Of a stretch of 32,710 bases of DNA, positions 15,368 through 21,688 are shown piece after piece. The position numbers were made by a program, and so were the translations under genes. The notes beneath the pieces were generated by a model. It was not told the origin of the DNA, did not search any database, and worked only from the letters and a program-made list of their open reading frames with translations. Position 1 is the stretch's first letter; every line of letters begins with the position of its first letter. This DNA comes from a virus: IMG/VR virus record IMGVR_UViG_3300042523_000176, positions 1 through 32,710 of that record. The stretch is one strand, 5' to 3'.

Positions 15368-15591
15368 AAGTTCCACATTAATTTTGAAAGTAAAGGTGCT
15401 ATCACTCCTGGTATAAATATAAACGCAATAATATCGGTACATATTGCAGGTAGTAAATATAAAATCAAACCTGTCCAAGCTGCTAAACAACTCGTGCAAC
15501 TAAAAGGCTTAAAATCTAATTTCCACTTCCTATGAAATTGATGTATTTCTACAAAGAATATTGCAAAGCATATCGCTGCTATAATTATCAT
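15358..15591 (-). CDS. Small membrane protein, two hydrophobic spans
   Basis: The 77-residue product has a hydrophobic N-terminus (residues 1-14), a basic HRKWKLDFKPFSCTSC stretch containing a CxxC pair (C31, C34 by count), and a second hydrophobic hairpin from about residue 36 to 70 (LAAWTGLILYLLPAI and IIAFIFIPGVIAPLL). CTSCLAAW-type segments occur in small Bacteroidota phage membrane proteins of unknown role. It overlaps the coiled-coil gene upstream by ATGA. Superinfection exclusion or envelope modification are guesses only. Confidence 0.6.
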   Translation of the reverse strand: MIIIAAICFAIFFVEIHQFHRKWKLDFKPFSCTSCLAAWTGLILYLLPAICTDIIAFIFIPGVIAPLLSKLMWNLWK

Positions 15592-15917
15592 ACTTGTATA
15601 TTTTGGTTATTAAGTTTAAAATATAACTCGCTATTTTTATACATTAATTCTTCACTCAATTTTTTATACTTATGTTTTGATTTTAATGTTTGGTCAATTA
15701 CTTGTTTTAAGTTTTTAACATATTCATCTTGCCTATTAAGTTCGCCATTTTTGCGTAGTATTTTATTTTCATCTTCAAGTTCAGCTATTTGGCTTTCTAA
15801 AATTCCAACCTTAACTCCATACTCTTTTAATTGTCTGTGCAGGTCAGCAATAATTTCATCTTGGCTATAAACCCTTTTAACTTGTAAAAGAACTTCTCTA
15901 TCTACATATTGTTTCAT
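15588..15917 (-). CDS. Coiled-coil protein of unknown function
   Basis: The 109-residue protein is mostly a charged coiled coil (residues about 20-95, with ESQIAELEDENKILRKNGEL). There is no signal peptide, membrane span or catalytic motif. It overlaps both neighbours by ATGA, the sigma-like gene upstream and the membrane protein downstream. It could oligomerise or act as an accessory to the regulator encoded just before it. Confidence 0.6.
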   Translation of the reverse strand: MKQYVDREVLLQVKRVYSQDEIIADLHRQLKEYGVKVGILESQIAELEDENKILRKNGELNRQDEYVKNLKQVIDQTLKSKHKYKKLSEELMYKNSELYFKLNNQNIQV

Positions 15918-16390
15918 TTCCGTAGTTGTTTTTTAAGTTCACGTTTAGTTAGTTTAAGCTCCCTATGAATTGACATATACGGGATACCTGTAACCCTGCT
16001 AAGTTCTTTAGCGTTGCAGTTGTGCTTAATTGCATACACTCGTAATAGTTCTGCTTTGTACCAATGCATCTTGGATAACTCGTCTTCTACTTTATTAAGT
16101 AAATCTTCGTCTCTATCGTGTACTATTAATTCAACCTCTAAAGGTTTGCGGTATGTCCTATAAAATTGGCTTGTATTACTTTGCATCATATTAATCATAG
16201 TCCTAACCAAATAGAACTTTAATACGTTACGAGTGCGCATATCTATTATTCGTTCCTCTTCCATTTCACATAGCACCTTAAATAATTCGCTTCTTAAATC
16301 GTCTCGTAAATCTTCAGGCTGCATTTTATCTATTGCTTCCTTAAGTTCTCGGCTTTCCCAAAGTTCTAATATGATGCTATTCTTGTTCAT
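15914..16390 (-). CDS. Putative sigma-like transcription factor
   Basis: The 158-residue protein looks like a compact sigma-70 family member. An N-terminal helical region has DDLRSELFKVLCEM (residues about 29-42), a central region could correspond to region 2, and a C-terminal helix-turn-helix with AKELSRVTGIPYMSIHRELK (residues about 127-146) resembles region 4. Phage sigma factors redirect host RNA polymerase to middle or late promoters. It overlaps the VRR-NUC gene by 14 bases and sits early in the middle operon, fitting a temporal switch. The homology is weak; a non-sigma HTH regulator is the alternative. Confidence 0.55.
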   Translation of the reverse strand: MNKNSIILELWESRELKEAIDKMQPEDLRDDLRSELFKVLCEMEEERIIDMRTRNVLKFYLVRTMINMMQSNTSQFYRTYRKPLEVELIVHDRDEDLLNKVEDELSKMHWYKAELLRVYAIKHNCNAKELSRVTGIPYMSIHRELKLTKRELKKQLRK

Positions 16391-16682
16391 ATTCTTTTAA
16401 GGTTAGTTTGCCGTTATCTTCGGTTGCTATGTAACAAAAACAATTTGCCGTTTTTGCTAAGTTTAAGAATGCTATTTGGTAGCTGCTAAGTTTATCTCCA
16501 ATGGCTTTTGTTTCGCAGTAAACCGCTACTCCTGTTTGAGTGTGAAAGCCTACAACATCTGGAACTCCTTTAAGTCCTATAAAGGTTCTACCCCTAACCG
16601 CAAGATTGTTATTGCGCCATACAAAGCACCCGTTTTTATTTAGGGTTTTAATTGCTTCTTTGGTTAATTCGTTTGCGGTCAT
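16377..16682 (-). CDS. VRR-NUC domain nuclease
   Basis: The 101-residue protein carries a PD-(D/E)XK core: GVPDVVGF with D42, and CETKAIG with E57 and K59. Length and layout match stand-alone VRR-NUC phage proteins, which cleave branched DNA such as Holliday or flap structures. It is the first gene of the middle operon. A TAGTTTTG promoter box ends four bases before its ATG, so the mRNA would have a leader of only about one base. It probably resolves recombination intermediates made with the ERF-type annealing protein. Confidence 0.85.
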   Translation of the reverse strand: MTANELTKEAIKTLNKNGCFVWRNNNLAVRGRTFIGLKGVPDVVGFHTQTGVAVYCETKAIGDKLSSYQIAFLNLAKTANCFCYIATEDNGKLTLKEYEQE

Positions 16683-16686
16683 ATTA

Positions 16687-16720
16687 CAAAACTATGCTAA
16701 GAAAATGAAACTTTGCCAAA
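16687..16720 (-). promoter_or_regulatory. Bacteroidota-type promoter for middle operon
   Basis: On the minus strand TTTG (16720-16717) is followed after 22 bases by TAGTTTTG (16694-16687), an exact TAnnTTTG match. It lies partly inside the 3' end of the preceding gene, and only four bases separate it from the ATG at 16682, so transcription should begin one or two bases before the start codon. Confidence 0.65.
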
Positions 16721-17458
16721 TTTTATTTGTTCCTCAAAAAATAAAGCTACTGCAACTGCTCGAGCCTGGTTCTTAAGCCATTGTTCAGTCCATTCGTCTC
16801 GGTACTGCTTTGCGCTTATGATGTCCATTTTATTAGCCTTGTAGGTTATAATCTCCATAAGTTTCTTTTTAGCAAGTGCGCCATCTTCTTTTGTCCATAC
16901 CTTGATGCCTGAACTATTAAGCTTTGTAAATACACTCAATGGGTTAAACAACCTGTCAAAAGTTCGGTTTTCTAACAATTTGTATTCCTGGTAACTGTAA
17001 TCAATTATCTCTAAATCGGTTAAGTGTGGGATTGCTTCTACTCGTTCTTGTGGTATCATTTTTCTTACTTCGTTTGCTTTTTTCTTATATCTGTCCATTA
17101 CCTGACTAAAGTATGCAGGACTAAAGTTTTGGTAGTGGTCTATAAAGTCATTGGCTACCATTTGCTTAAACGCTACTTTGACTTCGTTTATTGTAAACCC
17201 ACCATACTCGGTTCTTATCCAATCTTCTAAAATATCTAATTTAACTTTGTCAGGTATTACATTAATACCAACTAATTGAATTAGGTAAATAATGTTTTGA
17301 TTAAATATGATAGAGTTTAGGCTCCGTATCCGTTCCCCCGAAAAGGCGGTCATAATCTCCTGCTCCATAGGAAGTAGAGTAGATTCTGTTGTGGGCATCA
17401 AGGTTAAATTGTTCCCCTTTTGTAAGTTTGCGTTGATTGTTTGTAGTTCCTTTTGCAT
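16697..17458 (-). CDS. Hypothetical replication-region protein
   Basis: The longest frame has 253 residues; later in-frame ATGs at 17398, 17368 and 17353 are alternatives. It is mostly helical, with EDWIRTEYGGFTINEVKVAF near residues 82-101 followed by FSPAYFSQVMDRYKKKANE, a pattern I associate with proteins next to replication genes in Bacteroidota phages. The start overlaps the DUF1376-like gene by up to 158 bases in another frame. No catalytic motif is evident; a helicase loader or replication accessory role is only a guess. Confidence 0.65.
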   Translation of the reverse strand: MQKELQTINANLQKGNNLTLMPTTESTLLPMEQEIMTAFSGERIRSLNSIIFNQNIIYLIQLVGINVIPDKVKLDILEDWIRTEYGGFTINEVKVAFKQMVANDFIDHYQNFSPAYFSQVMDRYKKKANEVRKMIPQERVEAIPHLTDLEIIDYSYQEYKLLENRTFDRLFNPLSVFTKLNSSGIKVWTKEDGALAKKKLMEIITYKANKMDIISAKQYRDEWTEQWLKNQARAVAVALFFEEQIKFGKVSFS

Positions 17459-18077
17459 CTTCTTTTAAGTTAAATAGTCCTTTCCAACCATTTGCTAAGG
17501 ACTGGTTAATAATTTTAATGGCTATATCTTCGTAACCTTTTGATAAAGTTAATAATTCTTTTAATGCAGCTATTTCGCTTTGTTTTGTTTTGTATGTAAA
17601 CTTAAATTCTTTTTTCTTATAAAACTTAAATTGTTCCCAAGCATCTTTAAACTGATAAGATTCAAAAGGAAGTTCAACTTTTTCTTTATTTACATTAGTA
17701 TTTATATCTTCATTTTCATTTTCATTTACATCTTCCATAAGGTTATGTTTAGCTAAACCTATAGGTTTTGTATTATTTTTAGGTCTACCACCCTTAGAGC
17801 CATTGTTTCTACGGCTTTCAGTAAATTGAATGCGTTTTTCGATTTCTTCTTGTAGCCTTTCATTAAAGAAATTTCCGTCTTTGTCTTTAATAAACTTACT
17901 CAAAACATCAACCGAAACAGAACCTAAAGATAACCTAATGGTTTTGTCGGTAAGTGTACCTTTTTGATGTTGTAAACATAAGAGGGTTATAAATTGTCCT
18001 CTCTCGTCCATTGTTAAGTCAGCTACTCCATTTAGGAAATCGCTGCTATAAAATAGGAATGCAGGGTCTTTTGCCAT
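17301..18077 (-). CDS. DUF1376-like replication protein
   Basis: I start at MAKDPAFLFYSSDFLNGVA (ATG 18077, 258 residues). The N-terminus with ADLTMDERGQFITLLCLQ is the DUF1376 signature, often fused to replication-initiation modules. A low-complexity NENENEDINTNVNKE linker near residues 117-130 joins a C-terminal helical domain with WEQFKFYKKKEFK and QSLANGWKGLFNL. It is likely a winged-helix replication initiator or loader. The ATG lies only five bases beyond the T8 tract of an intrinsic terminator, so expression may depend on attenuation. Confidence 0.75.
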   Translation of the reverse strand: MAKDPAFLFYSSDFLNGVADLTMDERGQFITLLCLQHQKGTLTDKTIRLSLGSVSVDVLSKFIKDKDGNFFNERLQEEIEKRIQFTESRRNNGSKGGRPKNNTKPIGLAKHNLMEDVNENENEDINTNVNKEKVELPFESYQFKDAWEQFKFYKKKEFKFTYKTKQSEIAALKELLTLSKGYEDIAIKIINQSLANGWKGLFNLKEDAKGTTNNQRKLTKGEQFNLDAHNRIYSTSYGAGDYDRLFGGTDTEPKLYHI

Positions 18078-18082
18078 AGTGT

Positions 18083-18123
18083 AAAAAAAAGAAGCCCCCA
18101 ATAGAGTCCAGCTATCAGGGGCT
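18083..18123 (-). terminator. Intrinsic terminator / attenuator before DUF1376-like gene
   Basis: On the minus strand AGCCCC (18123-18118) pairs with GGGGCT (18098-18093) across a 19-base loop, followed by TC and eight T residues (18090-18083). It lies in the leader of the gene starting at 18077, not after a stop codon, so it should act as a conditional terminator or as the end of a short RNA. Confidence 0.6.
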
Positions 18124-18175
18124 ATTATTTAACCACTAAACACATTATCGTCTGGACTTCCGTTAATGTATCTTT
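18083..18175 (-). ncRNA. Candidate attenuator leader with pseudoknot topology (~93 nt)
   Basis: The leader runs from a predicted start near 18175 to the T8 tract. Besides the AGCCCC/GGGGCT stem, the seven bases AGTCCAG at 18158-18152 are fully complementary to CTGGACT at 18111-18105, which lies inside the terminator loop. The order of arms is A, B, A', B', so both helices form an H-type pseudoknot or compete as alternative structures. I do not recognise a named riboswitch. A regulator, ligand or ribosome position could decide read-through into the replication gene. Confidence 0.45.
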
Positions 18176-18178
18176 TTA

Positions 18179-18208
18179 CAAATATAAACTAATTTTCCGT
18201 AATTTCAA
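18179..18208 (-). promoter_or_regulatory. Promoter for replication protein leader
   Basis: TATATTTG on the minus strand (18186-18179) matches the TAnnTTTG consensus exactly. A weak TTG at 18208-18206 lies 19 bases upstream as a possible -33 element. The promoter overlaps the stop end of the DnaA-like gene and precedes the structured leader. Confidence 0.6.
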
Positions 18209-18617
18209 TTTTTTGACAAATTCTTTTCATTTTGTCCTTAAACCAATCTTCCGTGTCTATTAGGTTATTTGCTTGTTTGATATTGTGAATTGCGGTCGTA
18301 TGGTCTTTAGTTCCGGTGTATGCGCTTATCTCTTTTAGGTTTAATTTGGTGTACCTTCTAAGTAAATACGCAGCAGCTTTTCGACCGAAGGTTGTTCTTA
18401 AAGACCTATCCCTTCTTGATATATCGCATTCAAATGCTTCTTCTACTAATTTTACGATGCTTCTCGCACCTATATCCGCACCTAAAGGCTCGTTATCTTC
18501 TATGCCTAACAACCCTAATTGCGACATCATTTCGTGCAACTTTGCGTGGGTATTACGTTGAGCATAATATAACTCCTTTAACTGTCTTATTGAAACATCT
18601 CTATTTTTAGTTAGCAT
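18189..18617 (-). CDS. Stand-alone DnaA domain IV-like DNA-binding protein
   Basis: The 142-residue protein ends in a DnaA C-terminal domain: GRKAAAYLLRRYTKLNLKEI (79-97) and the signature KDHTTAIHNI at 104-113, matching the GRDHTTVxHA box that contacts DnaA boxes. There is no AAA+ ATPase domain. The N-terminal 65 residues are helical. It could direct the host replisome to the phage origin, compete with host DnaA, or regulate transcription. It ends the early operon just before the DUF1376-like gene. Confidence 0.8.
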   Translation of the reverse strand: MLTKNRDVSIRQLKELYYAQRNTHAKLHEMMSQLGLLGIEDNEPLGADIGARSIVKLVEEAFECDISRRDRSLRTTFGRKAAAYLLRRYTKLNLKEISAYTGTKDHTTAIHNIKQANNLIDTEDWFKDKMKRICQKIEITEN

Positions 18618-18619
18618 AA

Positions 18620-18814
18620 TTAAAACGGCAATCCTTCCGTGTCTTCTTTAGGTTTGAAATCATTTACATAAATCTTATAATCTGGTTGCTTGTCCTCTGT
18701 CTTGTAGGCATTAACCCACATCGAGTAACGTACATCATTAATTGTAAAATTAATTACTTCTCCTTTAGCAGTTGTCTTTTTCCAACCGCCAGTACTCCAT
18801 TTTTTCTCTGTCAT
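18620..18814 (-). CDS. Small protein with SSB-like C-terminal tip
   Basis: The 64-residue protein has WSTGGWKKT near the N-terminus, a beta-rich centre (EVINFTINDVRYSMWVNAYK) and an acidic C-terminus ending DTEGLPF. The final residues resemble the acidic D-D-x-P-F tip by which SSB proteins recruit partners, and the context is replication. It is too short for a full SSB OB-fold, so it may be a minimal ssDNA-binding or SSB-interacting protein. The family was not identified with confidence. Confidence 0.5.
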   Translation of the reverse strand: MTEKKWSTGGWKKTTAKGEVINFTINDVRYSMWVNAYKTEDKQPDYKIYVNDFKPKEDTEGLPF

Positions 18815-18815
18815 T

Positions 18816-19025
18816 TTATTTGTTTTTAATTGAATATTGAGCTACTAATTTACTTTGTTTTTTCGTACCAACGTTAATTAATTCCGTTTGTACTTTGTAG
18901 CCTTTGCGTTTAAGTTCAAACACTACGGCTGCAAGTCGAAGGCTATTATACTTCGTTAGAGCCTGAATTGGTGTCAATGTTTTGCCCGAAAGCAAGTGGT
19001 TCAAGATTTGTTGTTTCTGTGTCAT
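18816..19025 (-). CDS. Small winged-helix-like protein
   Basis: The 69-residue product begins MTQKQQILNHLLSGKTLTPI, continues with LRLAAVVFELKRKGYKVQTE and ends in a basic tail. This is the layout of the small phage helix-turn-helix proteins in which LTP..AL marks the first helix and RLAA.VFEL the recognition helix. It probably binds DNA as an accessory or regulator. Its start overlaps the preceding 78-residue frame by 80 bases. Confidence 0.65.
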   Translation of the reverse strand: MTQKQQILNHLLSGKTLTPIQALTKYNSLRLAAVVFELKRKGYKVQTELINVGTKKQSKLVAQYSIKNK

Positions 19026-19182
19026 TGTTATTGATTGGGTTAAAAAATACTGGTTTGTCTAATTTGTTTTCATACTTTTTAATAAAGGCTAATAAGTCCT
19101 CGTATGCCTCTTCGTTATACCAAGCGTAATGGTAAACTTCTGCAAGTAGCATCTGCCTTTCAAATGGTAATAGTTCCCTCAT
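18946..19182 (-). CDS. Hypothetical protein in early operon
   Basis: The 78-residue frame has an N-terminal helical half (MRELLPFERQMLLAEVYHYA, then EEAYEDLLAFIKKYENK) and a low-complexity Asn/Thr-rich tail. The tail coincides with the out-of-frame start of the winged-helix gene, which may explain its poor quality. The start overlaps the stop of the ERF gene as TAATG. The first half looks like a genuine helical protein; function unknown. Confidence 0.5.
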   Translation of the reverse strand: MRELLPFERQMLLAEVYHYAWYNEEAYEDLLAFIKKYENKLDKPVFFNPINNNDTETTNLEPLAFGQNIDTNSGSNEV

Positions 19183-19715
19183 TAGCTTTTCTTTATTGTT
19201 TCTTTAATCTTGTTAAATTCCTCTAAGGTCTTGATAGCTTTGATTTTCTCAATAGCTTTATACTTTTGTTCCTGAGTAAACTTTGTCTTATCTAATTGCT
19301 CAATCAAGAATGCTTTTTGACCTTCGCTTACTTCGTCTTTATGCTCATTGGTAGCATCTGCATCTTTGGTATCGTCTATTGCAAACAACCCGTTAAGTGC
19401 GTATTTACGAGCGTAGGAACTTGCCGCTCCAGTAATCTGTGAGCAGTCCATTCCTTTTTTGTTTTCCTCTTCACGAGCAAGACCTGTGCAAGTAATGTTA
19501 TCTTCTCCGTTACTTAAACAAGCCGTAGCCTTTACATAAACTCTACCGCCTACTTCTATTACTTCGTCGCTTAACATTAAAGCGTATCCGTATTTATGGC
19601 AGATAGGTTTAGCTGCTTCGATTATATCTTCTGCACTTCGGTATTTGTATTTAGCAAAAGCGTTGAATTGATTTTTAGGTGCTTTTAGTTCCTGTTGAAT
19701 TTTAATTAGGCTCAT
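19182..19715 (-). CDS. ERF family single-strand annealing protein
   Basis: The 177-residue protein has the ERF layout: an N-terminal KIQQELKAPKNQFNAFAKYK, a central KYRSAEDIIEAAKPICHKYG, and the core CSQITGAASSYARKYALNGLFAIDD (residues about 91-115), matching the GxxxSYxxRYxLxxLFxI signature. The C-terminal 60 residues are helical and acidic. ERF proteins anneal complementary single strands and help circularise phage genomes by recombination. VRR-NUC and DEDDy nucleases elsewhere in the genome are natural partners. Confidence 0.9.
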   Translation of the reverse strand: MSLIKIQQELKAPKNQFNAFAKYKYRSAEDIIEAAKPICHKYGYALMLSDEVIEVGGRVYVKATACLSNGEDNITCTGLAREEENKKGMDCSQITGAASSYARKYALNGLFAIDDTKDADATNEHKDEVSEGQKAFLIEQLDKTKFTQEQKYKAIEKIKAIKTLEEFNKIKETIKKS

Positions 19716-19716
19716 T

Positions 19717-19914
19717 TTATTTGTTTTGGGTGTCTACTGAATAGTGTTCTAAAATTTCGATAATAGGCTCTTGTCTTTTCTTTAGGCTAAGAAAATACTC
19801 GTAGGCTTGTGAGTATTCCATATACATACTCATACCATCGTATTTGTTATCTACTAAAGTATAATAAAAAATAGTGCCGTCTGGCTTTGTTTCTTTTACA
19901 AATTCAATCTTCAT
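19717..19914 (-). CDS. Hypothetical early protein
   Basis: The 65-residue product starts MKIEFVKETKPDGTIFYYTL, probably a beta-hairpin, followed by a tyrosine-rich central helix (YSQAYEYFLSLKKRQ). Similar short proteins are common in early regions of Bacteroidota phages without known function. It overlaps the upstream gene by 11 bases and ends one base before the ERF start. Confidence 0.55.
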   Translation of the reverse strand: MKIEFVKETKPDGTIFYYTLVDNKYDGMSMYMEYSQAYEYFLSLKKRQEPIIEILEHYSVDTQNK

Positions 19915-20110
19915 ATTGTTCGGTTTTTAAAAGTTCAAGTTCTGCATTGTTTTCTACCCAACGAGTAAACGTGTAATCGTCATCTTCGTAATCGTAGTTT
20001 TTAGGCAATAGAGCAGGGTCGTAGGGGTTTGATGTACTGCTATCCCCTTGCAGTAAGATGTTCCCGTATCTCTCGAATTGGAACTTCTGGTAGTAGGTTA
20101 AATGTGTCAT
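19904..20110 (-). CDS. Hypothetical early protein, first gene of operon
   Basis: The 68-residue acidic protein (MTHLTYYQKFQFERYG, later NYDYEDDDYTFTRWVENN) is the first gene behind the early promoter. Acidity and small size are typical of early phage host-takeover proteins or DNA mimics, but I do not recognise it. The ATG at 20110 follows the promoter box by 17 bases. Confidence 0.5.
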   Translation of the reverse strand: MTHLTYYQKFQFERYGNILLQGDSSTSNPYDPALLPKNYDYEDDDYTFTRWVENNAELELLKTEQYED

Positions 20111-20127
20111 TTTGTGTTTTGTTTACA

Positions 20128-20161
20128 CAAATATACAACAATACACAATACAAAGTGCAAA
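20128..20161 (-). promoter_or_regulatory. Early promoter
   Basis: On the minus strand TTTG (20161-20158) precedes TATATTTG (20135-20128) by 22 bases, an exact Bacteroidota-type promoter. Predicted transcription starts about 14 bases before the ATG at 20110. An alternative TTTG at 20154-20151 has poor spacing. Inverted repeats lie 30-75 bases upstream. Confidence 0.7.
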
Positions 20162-20189
20162 ACTATTAAAATATTTTTAAATTATTTTT

Positions 20190-20237
20190 GCAACAATGTT
20201 GCATTTGTACGTACGATTGTACGCATATACGTACAAA
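20190..20237. repeat. Operator- or origin-like inverted repeats
   Basis: Two inverted repeats lie side by side in the 230-base gap before the early operon: GCAACA/TGTTGC around one base (20190-20202), and a perfect ten-base pair TTTGTACGTA (20204-20213) with TACGTACAAA (20228-20237). A further TTGTACG half-site lies at 20217-20223 inside the spacer. A 30-base AT-rich tract (20160-20189) adjoins them. Binding by a phage regulator, or initiator binding beside an unwinding element, would both fit. Confidence 0.55.
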
Positions 20238-20277
20238 GTAAGGGTAAAAAATGCCAAAGTCGGTAACAAAATGAAGT

Positions 20278-20303
20278 CAAAAGTAGTAGTTTTACTACCT
20301 TTA
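20278..20303 (-). terminator. Weak terminator-like hairpin
   Basis: On the minus strand GTAGTA (20298-20293) pairs with TACTAC (20288-20283) over a four-base loop, and flanking A and T runs extend the stem to about ten bp before TTTTG. The stem is AT-rich, so termination would be inefficient. It follows the GNAT gene, the last gene of its transcription unit. Confidence 0.35.
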
Positions 20304-20340
20304 TTTTACTTTAAAGGTCTAAAGTATAACAAGTTGCACT

Positions 20341-20784
20341 TTAGAGCAACTTTTGAAAGTAAAGTTTGTCAGAACCCCCGTAAGAATACTCAGGAAGATA
20401 GAGCCTAAACCCACAAGCTATAAGGTTATTTGCGCTCGGAAAGTTGTCTAATGTTGTGTATGTAATAGCTATATGGCAAAAAGTAGAAGCAGCCTTTAAC
20501 CTTGTTTTTATCATTCGTCTTTGTATGCCCTGCCCTCTATAATCTTTTCTAACCCAAGCTCTATTAAATATGCAAATGCCTTTAGAATAAATAGAACCGC
20601 AATAAGCTACTATTTCGCATTGGTCAAGCATAACCCACCATTCACGATTGAACTGGAACTCGTCAGCACAACCCTTAAAGTTAGGATTGGTATAATCTAA
20701 TTCCCTTAGTTGCTCGTAGGTATCTCGGTCTAATATGTTGCCGAAGCTAAATATCTTTTTGAGGCGCATTGTGTATCTGTTCAA
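20341..20784 (-). CDS. GNAT family acetyltransferase
   Basis: The 147-residue protein has GNAT motif A, with RAWVRKDYRGQGIQRRMIKT placing RGQG at 83-86 for acetyl-CoA pyrophosphate binding, and a late beta-strand/helix with NLIACGFRLY. It would acetylate an amine on a small molecule, peptide or protein; the substrate is unknown. The start overlaps the MazG-like gene by 38 bases; ATG 20769 is an alternative. A hairpin (AAGTTGC/GCAACTT) straddles the stop codon. Confidence 0.75.
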   Translation of the reverse strand: MNRYTMRLKKIFSFGNILDRDTYEQLRELDYTNPNFKGCADEFQFNREWWVMLDQCEIVAYCGSIYSKGICIFNRAWVRKDYRGQGIQRRMIKTRLKAASTFCHIAITYTTLDNFPSANNLIACGFRLYLPEYSYGGSDKLYFQKLL

Positions 20785-20950
20785 GTTTGGTTAAATATAA
20801 AATCGCATCTTGTAGTTCCTGCTTCAAATGTGTTATCCATTCGCCTGTCGATAAATCTTCCCTGTCCATTGTGCAGTTGTACTTCTTTTTACCTACTTGC
20901 TCACGGCTACGCATATCTTCAATTACTAAGCTAAGTATTTTACTATCCAT
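20747..20950 (-). CDS. Putative MazG-like nucleotide pyrophosphohydrolase
   Basis: The 67-residue protein reads SREQVGKKKYNCTMDREDLS then EWITHLKQELQDAILYL, the pattern of small phage MazG-like or dATP/dGTP pyrophosphohydrolase proteins in which the E..QDA.LYL helix supplies acidic metal ligands. It is near the minimal length and lacks a second EExxD helix that I can identify, so catalysis is uncertain. Nucleotide-pool adjustment or clearing alarmones are family roles. It directly follows the exonuclease gene. Confidence 0.6.
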   Translation of the reverse strand: MDSKILSLVIEDMRSREQVGKKKYNCTMDREDLSTGEWITHLKQELQDAILYLTKLEQIHNAPQKDI

Positions 20951-21685
20951 TTATTTGTCTGTTTTGCTATGTATCTTAAAACAAGTTTTACACTTGTATT
21001 GTATTTTCTTTACACCCGTTGCGGTTGTTCTACGAAGTGAAATAATCAAGTCATCGCTTCCGCATTCAGGGCAAGAGCCTCGGTCTTGTCCGAAGATAAC
21101 TCCGTAATGTGTTTTAGGTTCTATATGGTTTTTAAGGGCGTTAAAAACTTGTTCTAATAACACTACGTCCTTTTGGCAGTACTTAATCATTTTAGCCATA
21201 GCCACTTTGTCCTTATGTAGAACAATGTCCTTCCATAAACTGTACTCTGTTTTAATCTTAGTGCCAATTCCTAAGTAGTCAGCTATGTAATTAAGTTTGT
21301 TGCTATTAAATCTAAACTTTGACCTTGCAACCTTTAGCGTGTCAATAGTTGTGTAAGAAGGGAACATAGGTATTCCGTGAAATAAGCACCTTGTTCTAAC
21401 CCAAGGCAAATCGAACTTGTCGCCATTATGTCCTACTAACTCCGATGCAGTATTGGCTACATCTACAAACTTCTTAAGCATTGATTTGTCGTTCTGCTTA
21501 CTATCCCAATGCAAATAATGTACTTCCTTTTCGTCTTCCCACTTGTAACAAATACAGATTATTGCTCGTTCTTTTATAATGCTTTCGGTAGATATGTTTA
21601 ACTTATAACCTGCACTCCAAAAGAAACCGATGTTGGGCGACGATTCCAAATCGAAGTAAAGTCGTTTGCGTTTTGATTTTAGCAT
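20951..21685 (-). CDS. DEDDy 3'-5' exonuclease with zinc ribbon
   Basis: The 244-residue protein has an RNase H-fold exonuclease domain: YFDLES with D12 and E14, KFDLPW with D92, and YCQKD with Y169 and D173, completing a DEDDy set. A C-terminal zinc ribbon follows, C205/C208 (CPEC) and C232/C235 (CKTC). It resembles YprB-type nucleases. It could trim recombination intermediates or degrade host nucleic acid; no polymerase domain is present. It lies four bases after the holin candidate gene. Confidence 0.8.
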   Translation of the reverse strand: MLKSKRKRLYFDLESSPNIGFFWSAGYKLNISTESIIKERAIICICYKWEDEKEVHYLHWDSKQNDKSMLKKFVDVANTASELVGHNGDKFDLPWVRTRCLFHGIPMFPSYTTIDTLKVARSKFRFNSNKLNYIADYLGIGTKIKTEYSLWKDIVLHKDKVAMAKMIKYCQKDVVLLEQVFNALKNHIEPKTHYGVIFGQDRGSCPECGSDDLIISLRRTTATGVKKIQYKCKTCFKIHSKTDK

Positions 21686-21688
21686 TGT

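Noticed and set aside
20196-20408. Plus-strand frame of 70 codons in the early intergenic region
   Set aside because: It starts within the inverted repeats, overlaps the end of the GNAT gene antisense and would be the only plus-strand gene. Composition does not look like protein.
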